A DNA stretch of 64,000 bases from Psychromonas ingrahamii 37 (GCF_000015285.1 NC_008709.1:4216001-4280000), one strand, 5' to 3'; shown: positions 38,306-50,850, counted from the stretch's first letter. Program-made: numbers and translations. The notes: a model not told the origin generated them from the sequence alone.

Positions 38306-38469
38306 TATACCAAATCCATTAATTTTATATTCATTTATACTGGTTAAAATGCATGCTAGCTTCGTAATTGATTTAATAATTAGAACAACTAGTTACTTCA
38401 ATCAATACCTTGCTTTCATGCATTTTTCCGGCGTCTAAATAGACCACCTAATTAGTGGAATTGGTATTA
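38306..38469. mobile_element. MITE-like element filling the tusC-tusB gap
   Basis: Terminal inverted repeats of about 19 bp: left TATACCAAATCCATTAATT (38306-38324) and right AATTAGTGGAATTGGTATTA (38450-38469). Inside, AAAATGCATG/CATGCATTTT and AATTGATT/AATCAAT also pair, so the whole element is an imperfect palindrome. It encodes nothing. The right terminus forms the TAA stop codon of tusC (38467-38469) and the left end lies 3 bases from the tusB ATG. Confidence 0.7.
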
Positions 38470-38829
38470 GAAACTCAGCAATTGATCTTGGACGTTTAAT
38501 TGTTGTTGTAACTGTTCTTTATTGATAGCTGTTACTTCCACCACCAACATCTCAATGGAGAGTCCCCGCTCGCGAAGCGATCTGTCACAAACATAAATAT
38601 TTTCCACATCATAGAGTGCCAGCATTTTAAAAAGTGGCTGATAATGTTTCTGCAATATCGCCTCTGGAGCGTGCTTGCTAAGGAGTTGGTATACACCATC
38701 ATCAATAAAAAAAAGTGACAGTGATTCATTAAATGCCGACATGGCCAATGCCAGATCTAAGGATTCCCGTCCATTTGCCCGACCGTGTGGAGAACTACTA
38801 TTGATAACACCTACTTTTTTCTCCGCCAT
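38467..38829 (-). CDS. tusC: tRNA 2-thiouridine synthesis protein TusC
   Basis: A 120-aa DsrF-like subunit of TusBCD. Family hallmarks are the SSPHGRANGRESLDLALAMS segment and LSLFFIDDGVYQLL. Length equals that of E. coli TusC within one residue. Its stop codon coincides with the terminal repeat of the MITE-like element, so the last codon or two could be altered relative to the ancestor. Confidence 0.95.
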   Translation of the reverse strand: MAEKKVGVINSSSPHGRANGRESLDLALAMSAFNESLSLFFIDDGVYQLLSKHAPEAILQKHYQPLFKMLALYDVENIYVCDRSLRERGLSIEMLVVEVTAINKEQLQQQLNVQDQLLSF

Positions 38830-38847
38830 TTTATACCCGTTATAATC

Positions 38848-39249
38848 CTAAAACTGCACTAAACGGTCACAATTTGCACTAAGCTCGGCAAGTTGTCCCA
38901 AACCACTTAAAACAAATGGCGCTTGCAGATTAAACTGCGTAAGCCCTAATTGTACAGCCTCTTGCTGATTGATGATACCGCGCCGCAGTGCCGCAGAGAC
39001 ACACACTTCCAAAGGGAATTGATATTCGCCAGCAAGTGCTGCCCACAATGTCGGCAGGTTAATTTCATCGCTCGCCGGACTGACTAACTGACTGGCGTTT
39101 AACACCCCTTCCTGATAGAAAAACACACCAGCAATTTGATGTCCCGCCGAAATAGCAGCGGCACAAAATTGATAAGCGCTACTGCCGCTTTCTGTACCAT
39201 AGGGCGCACCAGATACAACAATTGAAAATTTAATTTTTTGTTGTTCCAT
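38848..39249 (-). CDS. tusD: Sulfurtransferase TusD
   Basis: A 133-aa DsrE-like subunit carrying the sulfur-relay cysteine (CVSAALRRGI, Cys near residue 78). SIVVSGAPYGTESGSSAYQF and VFFYQEGV are family motifs. First of tusD-C-B, 18 bp before tusC. The trio upstream of rpsL is conserved in enterobacteria and Vibrio. Confidence 0.95.
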   Translation of the reverse strand: MEQQKIKFSIVVSGAPYGTESGSSAYQFCAAAISAGHQIAGVFFYQEGVLNASQLVSPASDEINLPTLWAALAGEYQFPLEVCVSAALRRGIINQQEAVQLGLTQFNLQAPFVLSGLGQLAELSANCDRLVQF

Positions 39250-39282
39250 TTTAAAACACTCTATTAATAGGTTACAAATTAC

Positions 39283-39343
39283 GAGCTGTCAGTTATCAGC
39301 TGTCAGCTGCAAGCCCCGAGTTACGAAGTTCGCAGCTCAAAGC
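39283..39343. repeat. Heptamer satellite between ridA and tusD
   Basis: GAGCTGTC AGTTATC AGCTGTC AGCTGCA AGCCCCG AGTTACG ... AGCTCAA AGCTCAA, in 7-bp register with one 8-mer. Confidence 0.7.
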
Positions 39344-39352
39344 TCAAAATCC

Positions 39353-39742
39353 TTAAGCTTTACTAATAGCAATCGCTTCAATTTCCACTAAAACATCTTT
39401 CGGTAAACGTGCCACTTCAACACAAGCGCGTGCTGGAGAATTCTCTGGGAAGTATTCACTGTAAACAGTATTAAAAGCAGCAAAGTCATTCATATTTTTA
39501 ATATAACAAGTGGTTTTTATAACACTGCTGGCATCTGCATTTGCTTCTGCTAAAACAGCCATTAAGTTTTCCATTACCTGCTTAGTCTGCTCACTGATCC
39601 CGCCTTCCGCTATTTCCATGGTTTCAGGTATTAAAGGGATTTGGCCAGAAGTAAAGACTAACTCGCCAAATTTTACAGCTTGTGAGTATGCACCAATTGC
39701 TGCCGGTGATTTTGTTGTGCTTATTATTTGTTTCGTTGTCAT
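39353..39742 (-). CDS. ridA: Reactive intermediate/imine deaminase RidA
   Basis: A 129-aa YjgF/YER057c/UK114 protein hydrolysing 2-aminoacrylate and related imines released by PLP enzymes. Family features: SPAAIGAYSQAVKFGELVFTSGQI with the substrate-binding region, and the arginine in SPARACVEVARLPKDVLVEIEAIA. Its place between rpoC and tusD is not the E. coli arrangement. The link to IlvIH/isoleucine metabolism is functional, not positional. Confidence 0.95.
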   Translation of the reverse strand: MTTKQIISTTKSPAAIGAYSQAVKFGELVFTSGQIPLIPETMEIAEGGISEQTKQVMENLMAVLAEANADASSVIKTTCYIKNMNDFAAFNTVYSEYFPENSPARACVEVARLPKDVLVEIEAIAISKA

Positions 39743-39820
39743 CTGTCGATCATCCTTAATAGATTAATTAGTGTGTCTATATATTGGATTAAATAATGAG
39801 GAAAAACAATAGGAAAAAGC

Positions 39821-39886
39821 GATCAGCTGTCAACCAACAGCGATCAGAGGCTAACTGACAGCCGACAGCTAACGGCCGAAAGCTGT
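39821..39886. repeat. Heptamer satellite between ridA and rpoC
   Basis: AGCTGTC AACCAAC AGCGATC ... AGCCGAC AGCTAAC GGCCGAA AGCTG, just before the rpoC terminator. Confidence 0.7.
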
Positions 39887-39897
39887 ATCCCAGATAC

Positions 39898-39925
39898 AAA
39901 AAAAAGGTGCCGAAGCACCTTTTTT
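39898..39925 (-). terminator. Terminator of rpoBC
   Basis: On the minus strand AAGGTGC, TTCG loop, GCACCTT, then a T-run; about 20 bases after the rpoC stop. Confidence 0.95.
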
Positions 39926-39945
39926 ATAGACGATGAAATTAGTGA

Positions 39946-42900
39946 TTAATCACCAAAATCAACAGCATTTAGCAAGTCAGCTAAGTTTTGTTCAGCTGTA
40001 CCCGTATCTACAATTGTTTCTTCAACTTTTGGTGCCAGTTCAGCAGCTTTCGCAGCGGCCCTTGCTCTATGATGAGCGAAACCAGTACCGGCAGGAATCA
40101 GACGACCAACGATAACATTCTCTTTCAGGCCGTGTAATTGATCACACTTGCCGGCAACAGCAGCTTCCGTAAGAACCCGTGTTGTTTCTTGGAAAGATGC
40201 GGCTGAGATAAACGACTCAGTTGCCAGAGATGCTTTCGTGATACCTAATAATTGATAATCAAAAGTAGCAATTGCTTTACCTTCGGCTACCAGGCGGCGG
40301 TTTTCAATCACAACACGTGCAACTTCAGCCTGTTCGCCTACTAAGAATGCAGAATCACCATTATCAGTAATTGTACCTTTACGTAGCATTTGGTTAACGA
40401 TAACTTCAATGTGTTTATCATTAATTTTTACGCCCTGTAAGCGGTAAACTTCCTGTACTTCATTAGTGATGTAGTTAGCAACCGGGCTAATACCACGTAA
40501 ACGAAGAATATCATGTGGTGATTCAGGACCATCAGAAATAACCTCACCTTTTTCAATCTTCTCACCTTCGAAGATGTTCAGGTGACGCCATTTAGGCACC
40601 ATTTCTTCATAAGCTTCACCGTTTGCCTGGGTAATAACTAAGCGGCGTTTGCCTTTAGTCTCTTTACCAAATGCAAGCGTACCAGAAACTTCTGCAAGAA
40701 TGGCTGCATCTTTTGGCGTACGCGCTTCAAACAGATCGGCAACGCGTGGTAAACCACCCGTGATGTCACGTGTTTTTGAGCTTTCTTGAGGAATACGTGC
40801 AACCGCATCACCCACTCGTACTTTTGCACCATCTTCAAGACTAACGATGGCGTTTGCAGCAAGTGCATATTGAGCCGCAACATCTGTCCCGGGAATAAAC
40901 AAGTCATTACCCTGTGGATCGACAAGTTTAACCATCGGACGCAATTCTTTACCAGCATTAGGTCGCTGTGCCGGATCAATAATAACAGTACTTGATAAAC
41001 CGGTAAATTCATCAGCTTGTTTAGTAATGCTCAGACCTTCGATAAAGTCCAAGAACTGAACAGTACCTTCCACTTCCGTAATAATTGGATGTGTATGCGG
41101 GTCCCAGTTAGCGATGATTTCACCAGAGGTGATTTCAGCACCATCTTGTTTCTCAAGAACGGCACCGTAAGGCAGTCTATGGTTTTCTTTAGTACGGCCT
41201 AATTTATCAATAATAGTTAATTCTGTTGAACGGGAAGTAACAACTACTTTCTGCTCAGAGTTAATTACAAACTTAGCGTTATGCAGTTTGATTTTACCCG
41301 TATTCTTAACCTGAATATTGTTTTCAGAAGCGGCACGAGATGCAGCACCACCGATGTGGAAGGTACGCATTGTAAGCTGTGTTCCTGGCTCACCGATTGA
41401 TTGCGCTGCCATAACACCGATTGCTTCACCTTGACCGACCATATGGCCACGAGCAAGGTCACGGCCGTAACATTGTGCACAAGCACCAAAGTCTGTTTGA
41501 CAAGTGATAACTGAACGTACCCAAACTTGGTCAACAGATGCTTCTTCGATAAGGTCACATAGTTTTTCATCAAGCAGAACATTACGGGCAATTAGGACTT
41601 CGCCCTTGGTTCCCGGTTTAATGATGTCTTGAGCCACAACACGACCAAGCACACGCTCACGAAGTGCTTCAACAACATCACCACCCTGGATAAGCGGTGT
41701 AACTAGCAGACCATCTTCACTACCACAATCTTTTTCAGTGATAACTAGATCTTGCGCGATATCAACAAGACGACGCGTTAGATAACCCGAGTTTGCTGTT
41801 TTAAGTGCGGTATCGGCCAGACCTTTACGTGCACCGTGCGTGGAGATAAAGTACTGAAGTACGTTTAGACCTTCACGGAAGTTCGCTGTGATCGGCGTTT
41901 CGATGATTGAACCATCGGGTTTAGCCATCAAACCACGCATACCCGCTAACTGACGAATCTGTGCAGCACTACCACGTGCACCTGAGTCGGCCATCATGTA
42001 AACGCTGTTAAACGAATCTTGTTGAACTTCTTCACCTTTGCTATTAACAACAGTATCTTTAGAAAGGTTTTCCATCATCGCTTTGGCAACCTGCTCATTC
42101 GCACTTGCCCAGATATCGATAACTTTGTTGTAGCGCTCACCGGCAGTTACAAGACCTGCCTGGAACTGTTCGTGAATTTCCTGAACTTCAGCTTCAGCAG
42201 CTTCAACTAAGGTTTTCTTAGTAGTAGGAATAACCATATCGTCGATACATACCGAAGCACCTGACAAGGTTGCATATTCAAAACCGGTATACATTAATTG
42301 GTCAGCAAAAATAACCGTATGCTTAATACCCAATAGACGGTAACAGGCATTCAGTGCAGTCGATATTTGCTTTTTACCCATGGGTAAATCAACAAGCTCA
42401 AAGGGCAGACCTTCTGGCATAATTAACGATAAAATCGCACGGCCAACGGTTGTTTCGATAATATTAGTTGTTTCTGTACGGCTCTTGTCATCAGCAATAT
42501 GAACTTGTTTCATACGTACTTTAACAATAGCTTGTAAACCAACAGCACCGGCACGATACGCTTTTTCTGCTTCTTTCGCGCTTTGGAACCACATGTCTTC
42601 GCCTAATGAATTTATCTTAGAACGAGTCATGTAATAAAGGCCAAGTACAACATCTTGAGAAGGAACAATAATCGGCTCACCATTTGCTGGCGATAGGATG
42701 TTATTGGTCGACATCATCAGAGTACGAGCTTCAAGCTGTGCTTCAATAGTTAACGGTACGTGTACCGCCATTTGGTCACCATCGAAATCGGCGTTGTATG
42801 CCGCACAAACCAGCGGGTGAAGCTGAATCGCTTTACCTTCAATCAGTACGGGTTCAAATGCCTGGATACCCAATCTGTGCAGTGTGGGTGCACGGTTAAG

Positions 42901-44166
42901 CAGTACTGGATGTTCGCGAATCACGCCTTCCAGAATGTCCCAAACTTCACCACCTTCACGATCAACAAGCTTTTTAGCCGCTTTAATAGTCGTCGCAAGA
43001 CCTAATGCTTCCAGTTTTCCGTAAACAAAGGGCTTGAACAGTTCAAGTGCCATTTTCTTAGGAAGACCACACTGGTGTAAACGCAGTGTCGGTCCTACTG
43101 TAATTACAGAACGGCCGGAGTAATCTACACGCTTACCGAGTAGATTCTGACGGAAACGACCCTGTTTACCTTTGATCATATCAGCAAGTGATTTCAGAGG
43201 ACGCTTGTTAGAACCTGTAATAGCACGACCACGACGACCATTGTCTAATAATGCATCCACAGACTCTTGTAACATACGCTTTTCGTTGCGTACGATGATA
43301 TCTGGCGCCGCTAAATCTAGTAGGCGTTTTAGACGGTTATTACGGTTAATAACACGACGGTATAAGTCATTTAGATCCGATGTCGCAAAACGACCGCCAT
43401 CAAGTGGCACAAGCGGACGTAAATCCGGCGGAAGCACTGGCAATACAGTCAGGATCATCCACTCGGGTTTGTTTGAAGACTGGTGGAAAGACTCAACCAG
43501 TTTCAGACGTTTAGTTAATTTTTTACGCTTAGTCTCAGAGTTAGTAGTCCCCAACTCTTCACGCATTTCAGCAATCTCATGATCGAGATCCAGCTGTTTT
43601 AATAGCGAGAAGATAGCTTCTGCGCCCATTACAGCTTCAAACTCATCGCCCCACTGCTCAAGCATGTCTAAATATTCTTCTTCAAGAAGAATTTGACGAC
43701 GCTCAAGATCTGTCATGCCGGGTTCAACCACCACGAAAGATTCAAAATAGAGGATACGTTCAATATCACGCAGGGTCATATCAAGCATTAAGCCGATACG
43801 AGACGGTAATGATTTAAGGAACCAAATGTGAGCGACAGGGGATGCTAATTCGATATGGCCCATACGGTCACGACGAACTTTAGACTGAGTTACCTCAACA
43901 CCACATTTTTCACAAATAACACCACGATGTTTCAGGCGTTTATACTTGCCACATAAACATTCGTAATCTTTGATTGGACCAAAGATACGCGCACAGAATA
44001 AACCTTCACGTTCAGGTTTAAAGGTACGGTAGTTAATTGTTTCTGGTTTTTTAACTTCACCAAATGACCATGAGCGGACCATTTCAGGTGATGCTAAACC
44101 AATTTTAATACCATCAAATTCTTTGGTTTTATTTTGCTGCTTTAAAAACTTTAATAAGTCTTTCAC
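39946..44166 (-). CDS. rpoC: RNA polymerase beta' subunit
   Basis: A 1406-aa subunit (E. coli 1407). The N-terminal zinc finger is CLCGKY...GVICEKCG (about 70-90), the catalytic Mg motif is [14 protein letters not shown] (about 457-470), the trigger-loop region has [18 protein letters not shown], and the second zinc site is [20 protein letters not shown]. It lies 73 bp downstream of rpoB and ends the rplJL-rpoBC transcript. Confidence 0.99.
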   Translation of the reverse strand: MKDLLKFLKQQNKTKEFDGIKIGLASPEMVRSWSFGEVKKPETINYRTFKPEREGLFCARIFGPIKDYECLCGKYKRLKHRGVICEKCGVEVTQSKVRRDRMGHIELASPVAHIWFLKSLPSRIGLMLDMTLRDIERILYFESFVVVEPGMTDLERRQILLEEEYLDMLEQWGDEFEAVMGAEAIFSLLKQLDLDHEIAEMREELGTTNSETKRKKLTKRLKLVESFHQSSNKPEWMILTVLPVLPPDLRPLVPLDGGRFATSDLNDLYRRVINRNNRLKRLLDLAAPDIIVRNEKRMLQESVDALLDNGRRGRAITGSNKRPLKSLADMIKGKQGRFRQNLLGKRVDYSGRSVITVGPTLRLHQCGLPKKMALELFKPFVYGKLEALGLATTIKAAKKLVDREGGEVWDILEGVIREHPVLLNRAPTLHRLGIQAFEPVLIEGKAIQLHPLVCAAYNADFDGDQMAVHVPLTIEAQLEARTLMMSTNNILSPANGEPIIVPSQDVVLGLYYMTRSKINSLGEDMWFQSAKEAEKAYRAGAVGLQAIVKVRMKQVHIADDKSRTETTNIIETTVGRAILSLIMPEGLPFELVDLPMGKKQISTALNACYRLLGIKHTVIFADQLMYTGFEYATLSGASVCIDDMVIPTTKKTLVEAAEAEVQEIHEQFQAGLVTAGERYNKVIDIWASANEQVAKAMMENLSKDTVVNSKGEEVQQDSFNSVYMMADSGARGSAAQIRQLAGMRGLMAKPDGSIIETPITANFREGLNVLQYFISTHGARKGLADTALKTANSGYLTRRLVDIAQDLVITEKDCGSEDGLLVTPLIQGGDVVEALRERVLGRVVAQDIIKPGTKGEVLIARNVLLDEKLCDLIEEASVDQVWVRSVITCQTDFGACAQCYGRDLARGHMVGQGEAIGVMAAQSIGEPGTQLTMRTFHIGGAASRAASENNIQVKNTGKIKLHNAKFVINSEQKVVVTSRSTELTIIDKLGRTKENHRLPYGAVLEKQDGAEITSGEIIANWDPHTHPIITEVEGTVQFLDFIEGLSITKQADEFTGLSSTVIIDPAQRPNAGKELRPMVKLVDPQGNDLFIPGTDVAAQYALAANAIVSLEDGAKVRVGDAVARIPQESSKTRDITGGLPRVADLFEARTPKDAAILAEVSGTLAFGKETKGKRRLVITQANGEAYEEMVPKWRHLNIFEGEKIEKGEVISDGPESPHDILRLRGISPVANYITNEVQEVYRLQGVKINDKHIEVIVNQMLRKGTITDNGDSAFLVGEQAEVARVVIENRRLVAEGKAIATFDYQLLGITKASLATESFISAASFQETTRVLTEAAVAGKCDQLHGLKENVIVGRLIPAGTGFAHHRARAAAKAAELAPKVEETIVDTGTAEQNLADLLNAVDFGD

Positions 44167-44239
44167 GCTACTCTCCCATAGGAGTTAAAACTAGGCGCCT
44201 TAATTTTCAAGACGCCACATATTTACTACAGCTTAATGC

Positions 44240-47200
44240 TTAGTTACTTTCATCTAGTTCAATGTTGATGCTTAATGAACGGATCTCTTTCAACAATACG
44301 TTGAATGATTCAGGCATGCCCGGTTCCATTCTATGGTCGCCGTCAACGATGTTTTTATACATCTTAGTACGACCGTTAACATCATCGGATTTAACCGTCA
44401 GCATTTCTTGTAGAGTGTAAGCAGCACCATAAGCTTCTAATGCCCATACTTCCATCTCACCAAAACGTTGTCCACCGAACTGCGCTTTACCACCAAGCGG
44501 CTGCTGTGTTACTAAGCTGTAAGAGCCAGTAGAACGCGCATGCATCTTGTCATCAACCAAGTGATTCAGTTTCAGCATGTACATATAACCAACGGTCACA
44601 GGACGTTCAAACTGAATACCCGTACGGCCATCGGTCAGTTGTAATTGACCTGATTCAGGCAAATCAGCCATGCGTAACAGCTCACGGATTTCGCCTTCGT
44701 TGGCACCATCAAATGCAGGTGTTGCAACAGGTAACCCTTTGTACAGGTTCTTAGCTAAACGCATTACCGCTTCATCATCAAAATCGTTAAGATCAACATG
44801 ACATGGCGCATCACCGAAAGAGTATAGTTTCTGAACGAATTCGCGCACTTTAGTAATTTCAATGTCACGCTGGTATTTAATCATACGCTCAAGTTTTTCG
44901 CCCACACCTTTGGCAGCAAGACCTAAGTGAGTTTCCAAAACCTGACCGATGTTCATCCGTGACGGTACACCCAGCGGGTTAAGTACGATATCAACAGGAA
45001 CACCAAACTCATCATGCGGCATATCTTCTACGGGCACGATGTTTGAAATAACACCTTTGTTACCGTGACGACCCGCCATTTTATCACCAGGTTGCAGGCG
45101 ACGACGGACAGCTAGATACACTTTAACAATCTTCTGAACACCAGGTGCAAGATCATCACCTTGAGTGATTTTGCGACGTTTGATATCAAACTCTTTATCG
45201 TAATCAGCTTTGACTTCATCATATTGAGTAATGATTTGATCTAAATAAGACTGTTTAGTTTCATCATCAATCTGCACTTCTAACCACTGTGCACGAGGCA
45301 TCTGTAGCAGACGCGCTTCATCCTGACCGGCACCAACAAGAATCGCTAAGGCTTTTTCATAAATTGCGTTTTCTAAGATTTTGAACTTTTCAGTTAAATC
45401 TTTCTTCGCCGCTTTAAGCTGCATTTCTTCTATTTCAAGCGCACGTTTATCTTTTTCAACACCATCTCGAGTAAAGACTTGTACGTCAATAACCGTTGCG
45501 TAGGTTGAGGCTGCCACGCGTAAAGAACTGTCTTTAACGTCTGATGCTTTCTCACCAAAGATAGCTCGTAATAGTTTTTCTTCAGGTGTTAGCTGTGTTT
45601 CACCTTTAGGTGTCACTTTACCAACAAGTATATCGCCAGGTTTAACTTCAGCACCTACGTATACAATACCTGATTCATCAAGTTTACTTAGTGCCGCTTC
45701 GCCAACGTTCGGGATATCGGCAGAAATTTCTTCACTACCCAATTTAGTTTCACGTGCAACACATGAGAACTCTTGAATATGAATTGTAGTGAATCTGTCT
45801 TCCTGTGAAACACGCTCAGAAATAAGGATTGAATCCTCAAAGTTGTAACCATTCCAAGGCATGAAGGCAATCTTCATGTTTTGGCCTAAAGCAAGGTCGC
45901 CCATATCTGTTGACGGGCCATCGGCCAGTACATCACCACGAACAATAGGTTCGCCAGGTTCACAGGTAGGTTTTTGGTTAATACAGGTATTCTGATTTGA
46001 ACGGGTGTATTTAGTTAAATTGTAAATATCGATACCCGCTTCACCAGGAAGGAGCTCGTTATCATCAACTTTAACAACAATACGTGATGCATCGACATAA
46101 TCAATAACACCACTACGTTTAGCGATGATTGTTACACCAGAATCGATTGCAAGACGACGTTCAATACCTGTTCCTACAAGCGGTTTGTCCGCACGTAGTG
46201 TTGGAACGGCTTGACGTTGCATGTTCGAACCCATTAAGGCACGGTTAGCATCATCATGCTCTAGGAATGGAATCAATGACGCCGCAACAGAAATAATCTG
46301 CTGTGGTGATACGTCCATATAATCGATATCCGCAGGGCTCAAAAAGGTAGACTCACCTTTATGACGACAAGGGATCAATTCTTCGTCCAGCAAACCATTT
46401 TCATCAATACTGGCGCTTGCCTGTGCAATGACGAATGAACCTTCTTCAATCGCAGAAAGGTATTCAACTTGATCTGTTGGTTTACCATTTTCAACTTTAC
46501 GGTAAGGTGTTTCTAAGAAACCGTAACTGTTGGTGCGTGAGAAAGTTGCCAAAGAGTTAATCAGACCAATGTTTGGTCCCTCTGGGGTTTCGATTGGACA
46601 CAAACGACCGTAATGCGTTGGATGTACGTCACGTACTTCAAAGCCGGCACGTTCACGCGTTAGACCACCAGGCCCTAATGCTGAAATACGACGTTTATGG
46701 GTTACTTCTGAAAGCGGGTTATTTTGATCCATAAACTGTGACAGTTGTGATGAACCAAAGAACTCTTTAACAGCAGCAGAAATAGGTTTAGCATTGATTA
46801 AATCTTGTGGCATAGTCGCATCAAGATCGCCCAGAGAAAGACGTTCTCTTACGGCACGCTCAACACGGACTAAACCAACACGGAATTGGTTTTCAGCCAT
46901 TTCACCAACACAACGGATACGGCGGTTACCAAGATGGTCGATATCATCGACAATGCCATCACCATTACGGATAGCAATCAGTGTTTTCATCACACTTAAT
47001 ATATCATCCTTGGATAAAATACCAGCGCCTTCATCACCATCAATACCAACACGACGGTTGAACTTCATACGGCCAACTTTAGAAAGCTCGTAACGTTCTT
47101 CAGCAAAAAACAGGTTATGGAATAAACCTTCTGCTGCGTCTTTTGTTGGTGGCTCACCCGGACGCATCATGCGGTAGATTTCAACTAACGCTTCAAGGCG

Positions 47201-48280
47201 ATTACTTGAACTATCAACACGTAATGTATCGGAAATAAACGAACCGCAGTCCAGTTCATTAGTATAAATAATATCAAAGGATGTAATGCCTGACTGAGTC
47301 AGTTCCGCTAATATTTCAAGCGTTAATATGTCGTTGGCACTAACAATGATTTCACCGGTTTCTTTGCTGATATAATCTTTAGCAACAACCAGATCTTTCT
47401 CTGCAATGTACTCAACTGGCACGTCAAGCGTATTGATATTATCTTTTTCAAGCTGTTTAATATGGCGCGCTGTAATACGCTTGCCCTGCTCAACATAAAT
47501 CTTGCCGTTTGCTGCAATATCAAATAACGCCATCTCACCACGTAAGCGGTCAGCAATTAGCGACATTGAAATAACACCGTCTTTGATGTCAAATTTAGTT
47601 GTGTCGTAGAATATGGCCAGAATTTCTTGTGTCGAATACTCAAGCGCTCGCAACATAATAGTTGCAGGGAGTTTACGACGACGGTCAATACGAACAAAGA
47701 GGTTATCTTTAGGATCAAATTCAAAGTCTAACCAAGAACCGCGGTATGGAATTACGCGTGCATTATAAAGTACTTTACCAGAACTATGCGTTTTACCTTT
47801 ATCGTGGTCAAAGAAGACACCAGGACTACGATGTAATTGCGAAACGATAACACGCTCAGTACCATTGATTACAAAAGTACCATTTTCTGTCATGAGTGGC
47901 ATTTCACCCATGTATACTTCTTGTTCACGAATATCTTTAACCGTGCCGGCTGGTGCATCACGATCATAAATAACAAGACGTAATTTAACGCGCAATGAAG
48001 CAGAGTATGTTACTCCACGGATTTGGCATTCTTTCACATCAAATACCGGCTCACCTAAACGGTAGCTGACATATTGCAATTCTGATGTACCGGAATAACT
48101 GGCGATAGGGAAGATGCTGTTAAAAGCAGCCTCAAGACCAACTTCTCCAGTTAAATCGACTTCAATGAATCGTTTGAATGAATCTAGTTGAATCGACAAC
48201 AGGTATGGTTTTTCCATCACCTGTGGACGTTTACCAAAATCCTTACGAATACGTTTTTTCTCAGTATAAGAGTAACCCAT
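44240..48280 (-). CDS. rpoB: RNA polymerase beta subunit
   Basis: A 1346-aa subunit (E. coli 1342). The rifampicin pocket [20 protein letters not shown] with [18 protein letters not shown] has wild-type residues at the usual resistance positions. [13 protein letters not shown] and the C-terminal clamp region ending [12 protein letters not shown] are intact. It is separated from rplL by a strong hairpin, as in E. coli. Confidence 0.99.
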   Translation of the reverse strand: MGYSYTEKKRIRKDFGKRPQVMEKPYLLSIQLDSFKRFIEVDLTGEVGLEAAFNSIFPIASYSGTSELQYVSYRLGEPVFDVKECQIRGVTYSASLRVKLRLVIYDRDAPAGTVKDIREQEVYMGEMPLMTENGTFVINGTERVIVSQLHRSPGVFFDHDKGKTHSSGKVLYNARVIPYRGSWLDFEFDPKDNLFVRIDRRRKLPATIMLRALEYSTQEILAIFYDTTKFDIKDGVISMSLIADRLRGEMALFDIAANGKIYVEQGKRITARHIKQLEKDNINTLDVPVEYIAEKDLVVAKDYISKETGEIIVSANDILTLEILAELTQSGITSFDIIYTNELDCGSFISDTLRVDSSSNRLEALVEIYRMMRPGEPPTKDAAEGLFHNLFFAEERYELSKVGRMKFNRRVGIDGDEGAGILSKDDILSVMKTLIAIRNGDGIVDDIDHLGNRRIRCVGEMAENQFRVGLVRVERAVRERLSLGDLDATMPQDLINAKPISAAVKEFFGSSQLSQFMDQNNPLSEVTHKRRISALGPGGLTRERAGFEVRDVHPTHYGRLCPIETPEGPNIGLINSLATFSRTNSYGFLETPYRKVENGKPTDQVEYLSAIEEGSFVIAQASASIDENGLLDEELIPCRHKGESTFLSPADIDYMDVSPQQIISVAASLIPFLEHDDANRALMGSNMQRQAVPTLRADKPLVGTGIERRLAIDSGVTIIAKRSGVIDYVDASRIVVKVDDNELLPGEAGIDIYNLTKYTRSNQNTCINQKPTCEPGEPIVRGDVLADGPSTDMGDLALGQNMKIAFMPWNGYNFEDSILISERVSQEDRFTTIHIQEFSCVARETKLGSEEISADIPNVGEAALSKLDESGIVYVGAEVKPGDILVGKVTPKGETQLTPEEKLLRAIFGEKASDVKDSSLRVAASTYATVIDVQVFTRDGVEKDKRALEIEEMQLKAAKKDLTEKFKILENAIYEKALAILVGAGQDEARLLQMPRAQWLEVQIDDETKQSYLDQIITQYDEVKADYDKEFDIKRRKITQGDDLAPGVQKIVKVYLAVRRRLQPGDKMAGRHGNKGVISNIVPVEDMPHDEFGVPVDIVLNPLGVPSRMNIGQVLETHLGLAAKGVGEKLERMIKYQRDIEITKVREFVQKLYSFGDAPCHVDLNDFDDEAVMRLAKNLYKGLPVATPAFDGANEGEIRELLRMADLPESGQLQLTDGRTGIQFERPVTVGYMYMLKLNHLVDDKMHARSTGSYSLVTQQPLGGKAQFGGQRFGEMEVWALEAYGAAYTLQEMLTVKSDDVNGRTKMYKNIVDGDHRMEPGMPESFNVLLKEIRSLSINIELDESN

Positions 48281-48450
48281 GTGGTTCCTTTGCTCGCTGA
48301 TAAGTGATCATAGCTGTCCTGGTCTATTTTTAGACCTCTATTATTAGACAACGGCGAACATTATTTTCGTGTTAATGATGCGTTCTTTAACATCACCTTA
48401 AGTGTCCGACACCGTAAAAAATAATGAGAAATTACGGTATCCTATAGCGC

Positions 48451-48484
48451 AAAAAGGCCGGTGATTAAATAATCACCAGCCAAT
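48451..48484 (-). terminator. Attenuating terminator between rplL and rpoB
   Basis: On the minus strand GGCTGGTGATT pairs with AATCACCGGCC, followed by T5. The position, about 40 bases after rplL and 170 before rpoB, matches the partial terminator that sets the ratio of ribosomal to polymerase transcripts in E. coli. Confidence 0.85.
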
Positions 48485-48519
48485 GCCATTTACATGGCTA
48501 ATAAGTTATAAAATATAGC

Positions 48520-48885
48520 TTATTTAAGTTCAACAGTTGCGCCGATTTCTTCTAACACAGCTTTAAGAGCTTCAGCATCTGCTTTAGAGATACCTTCTTT
48601 AATAGCTACTGGGCAAGATTCAACTGCGTCTTTAGCTTCTTTCAGGCCAAGACCTGTAGCAGCACGAACGGCTTTGATTGCTTTAACTTTGTTTTCGCCG
48701 AATGTTGTCATTATAACATCAAATTCAGTTTGCTCTTCAACAACTTCAGCAGGGCCAGCGGCACCAGCAACAGCAGCTGCTGCAGATACGCCGAATTTTT
48801 CTTCCATTGCTGTGATTAACTCAACAACTTCCATTACTGATAATTCAGCAACAGCATCAATGATTTGGTCTTTAGTAATAGACAT
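48520..48885 (-). CDS. rplL: 50S ribosomal protein L7/L12
   Basis: A 121-aa stalk protein. The N-terminal dimerisation domain ([20 protein letters not shown]), the Ala-rich hinge ([15 protein letters not shown]) and the C-terminal factor-binding domain (KIKAIR-type, here [20 protein letters not shown]) are all present. Length equals E. coli L7/L12. It follows rplJ by 39 bp. Confidence 0.99.
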   Translation of the reverse strand: MSITKDQIIDAVAELSVMEVVELITAMEEKFGVSAAAAVAGAAGPAEVVEEQTEFDVIMTTFGENKVKAIKAVRAATGLGLKEAKDAVESCPVAIKEGISKADAEALKAVLEEIGATVELK

Positions 48886-48924
48886 GACTCAATTCCTATC
48901 TAAATATAATTAGTATGACAGCGA

Positions 48925-49428
48925 TTATGCTGCAGATTCTTCTTTCTGGTCGCGAATTGCAGCCAGAGTACGTACAAGTTTGCCAGCTGCAGCTTCTTTC
49001 ATAGTCGCCATCAGTTGCGCAATTGCTTCATCGTATGTCGGTAGTGTTGCTAGACGGTCAAGTTGAGCGGCTTCAATAAATTCACCCTCAAACGCTAGAC
49101 CCTTAATTTCAAACTGATCATTAGCTTTAGCAAAGTCTTTTAATAGACGAGCTGCTGCACCTGGATGTTCGTTTGAGAAAGCAAGGATCGTAGGACCTAT
49201 AAACAGATCTGCAAGACATGCAAAATCGGTCCCTTCAAGCGCACGACGTGCTAATGTGTTACGTACTAAACGTAAGTTAACACCTTCTGCACGTGCTTGT
49301 GCACGAAGTGCATTCATTTTACCCACTGTTACGCCACGTGAATTGGCAACAACAGCAGACAAAGCGATTTTAGCAGCTTCGTTGACTTCAGCGACAATAG
49401 CTTTTTTGTCTTCGAGTCCTAATGCCAT
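48925..49428 (-). CDS. rplJ: 50S ribosomal protein L10
   Basis: A 167-aa stalk base protein, anchoring L7/L12 dimers through its C-terminal helix. It opens with [20 protein letters not shown] and contains [20 protein letters not shown]. Two residues longer than E. coli L10. It is preceded by a structured leader (49536-49626) through which L10 represses its own translation. Confidence 0.99.
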   Translation of the reverse strand: MALGLEDKKAIVAEVNEAAKIALSAVVANSRGVTVGKMNALRAQARAEGVNLRLVRNTLARRALEGTDFACLADLFIGPTILAFSNEHPGAAARLLKDFAKANDQFEIKGLAFEGEFIEAAQLDRLATLPTYDEAIAQLMATMKEAAAGKLVRTLAAIRDQKEESAA

Positions 49429-49535
49429 TTGGTTTTACTCCTGGATTCCACCGGGTTTTACCCCAGCTAAACACCCTCATCAAGATTAAATTATTAATGA
49501 GGCACTAATTCGGTAATCGGATCCAGGTAGAATAA

Positions 49536-49626
49536 TTCTGTCTGGGGTCCGGCACCATCTACGTAGGAAATTAAGTTTAACTTAAGGCTAAACACCTACG
49601 GTCTCAGAAGGGACCTAAGGCCCTCC
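49536..49626 (-). ncRNA. L10 (rplJL) mRNA leader
   Basis: On the minus strand the region holds a GGGCCTTAGGTCCC hairpin, a long-range CCGTAGGTG/CCTACG pairing, and a GGTGCCGGACCCCAGACAG segment. This order resembles the L10 leader (r-protein binding site and start-sequestering region) upstream of rplJ in gammaproteobacteria. The call rests on position and these pairings; I have not run a covariance model. Confidence 0.7.
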
Positions 49627-49712
49627 AAAGTAAGGCGACAAATTATACAGATAATTTACCGCCTTGTATACACACATCACATTTCAATAAAAATATGCAG
49701 TGTATAAAAAAA

Positions 49713-50417
49713 TTAAGCTACCGTTGCTTTAACTGATGATGTATCGACTTTTAGACCGGCACCCATCGTTGTAGATAGACTAATTCTTTTCAAGAATTGA
49801 CCTTTAGCGCCTGAAGGTTTGCCTTTAATAAGAGCTGCCAATAGTGCTTCAAGGTTTTCTCTGATTTGTACAGGTGTGAACGTTACTTTACCGATTGTAG
49901 AATGGATAATACCATTCTTATCATTACGGTAACGGATTTGACCCGCTTTCGCGTTTTTAACAGCTGTTGCAACATCAGGTGTTACTGTGCCAACTTTAGG
50001 GTTAGGCATTAGTCCACGAGGACCTAAGATCTGACCTAATTGACCAACAACACGCATTGCATCTGGAGATGCAATTACGACGTCAAAGTTCAATTCACCG
50101 GCTTTAACTTGTGCAGCAAGATCGTCCATACCCACAATATCGGCACCAGCAGCTTTAGCAGCTTCTGCATTTGCACCCTGTGTAAATACAGCAACACGTA
50201 CAGTACGGCCTGTACCGTGTGGCAATACTGTTGCGCCACGGACATTTTGATCACTACGACGAGGATCAACACCGAGGTTTACTGATACATCAATACTTTC
50301 GGTAAATTTAGCAGTCGCTAGCTTTTGTAAAAGAACAACAGCTTCATTGATTTCATATTCTTTACTTGCGTCAACACTGTCGCGAACAAGTTTCATACGT
50401 TTTGATAATTTAGCCAT
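49713..50417 (-). CDS. rplA: 50S ribosomal protein L1
   Basis: A 234-aa L1-stalk protein and, in E. coli, translational repressor of rplKA. Signature: [20 protein letters not shown] followed by [12 protein letters not shown]. Length equals E. coli L1. It starts 4 bp after rplK, clearly one transcript. Confidence 0.99.
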   Translation of the reverse strand: MAKLSKRMKLVRDSVDASKEYEINEAVVLLQKLATAKFTESIDVSVNLGVDPRRSDQNVRGATVLPHGTGRTVRVAVFTQGANAEAAKAAGADIVGMDDLAAQVKAGELNFDVVIASPDAMRVVGQLGQILGPRGLMPNPKVGTVTPDVATAVKNAKAGQIRYRNDKNGIIHSTIGKVTFTPVQIRENLEALLAALIKGKPSGAKGQFLKRISLSTTMGAGLKVDTSSVKATVA

Positions 50418-50421
50418 GATA

Positions 50422-50850
50422 TTAGCCCTCTACTTCCAGACCCATTGAACGGGCCGAACCCGCTATACAACGTACCATCGCTTCATGATCGGCACCCGTT
50501 AAATCAGATTCTTTAATTGTTGCAATTTCTTCAAGTTGGACTTGTGTTACTTTGCCCACTTTATCTTTATTAGGAACTGCAGAACCAGATTTTATACCAG
50601 CTGCTTTCTTAAGTAAGAAAGATGCAGGTGGCGTTTTTGTTACGAACGTAAAAGAACGATCCGCATAAACTGTAATGACAACTGGCGTTGGAGCGCCTTT
50701 TTCCATGGCATCTGTTTTTGCATTAAATGCTTTACAAAATTCCATGATGTTAACACCGTGTTGACCAAGAGCAGGACCTACTGGTGGTGACGGATTAGCC
50801 ATACCAGCTTTAACTTGCAGCTTGATATATGCTTGTACTTTTTTAGCCAT
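50422..50850 (-). CDS. rplK: 50S ribosomal protein L11
   Basis: A 142-aa protein of the GTPase-associated centre. I start it at the ATG at 50850 ([20 protein letters not shown]), giving exactly the E. coli length; the open frame extends 11 codons further upstream without family support. The flexible Pro-rich linker ([20 protein letters not shown]) and C-terminal rRNA-binding domain are intact. Confidence 0.98.
   Translation of the reverse strand: MAKKVQAYIKLQVKAGMANPSPPVGPALGQHGVNIMEFCKAFNAKTDAMEKGAPTPVVITVYADRSFTFVTKTPPASFLLKKAAGIKSGSAVPNKDKVGKVTQVQLEEIATIKESDLTGADHEAMVRCIAGSARSMGLEVEG

Noticed and set aside
43172-43582. 136-codon frame antisense to rpoC
   Set aside because: Arg/Ser-rich complement of a conserved gene; not a gene.
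44240-48280. Rifampicin- or streptomycin-resistance changes in rpoB or rpsL
   Set aside because: The rpoB pocket and rpsL lysines read as wild type.
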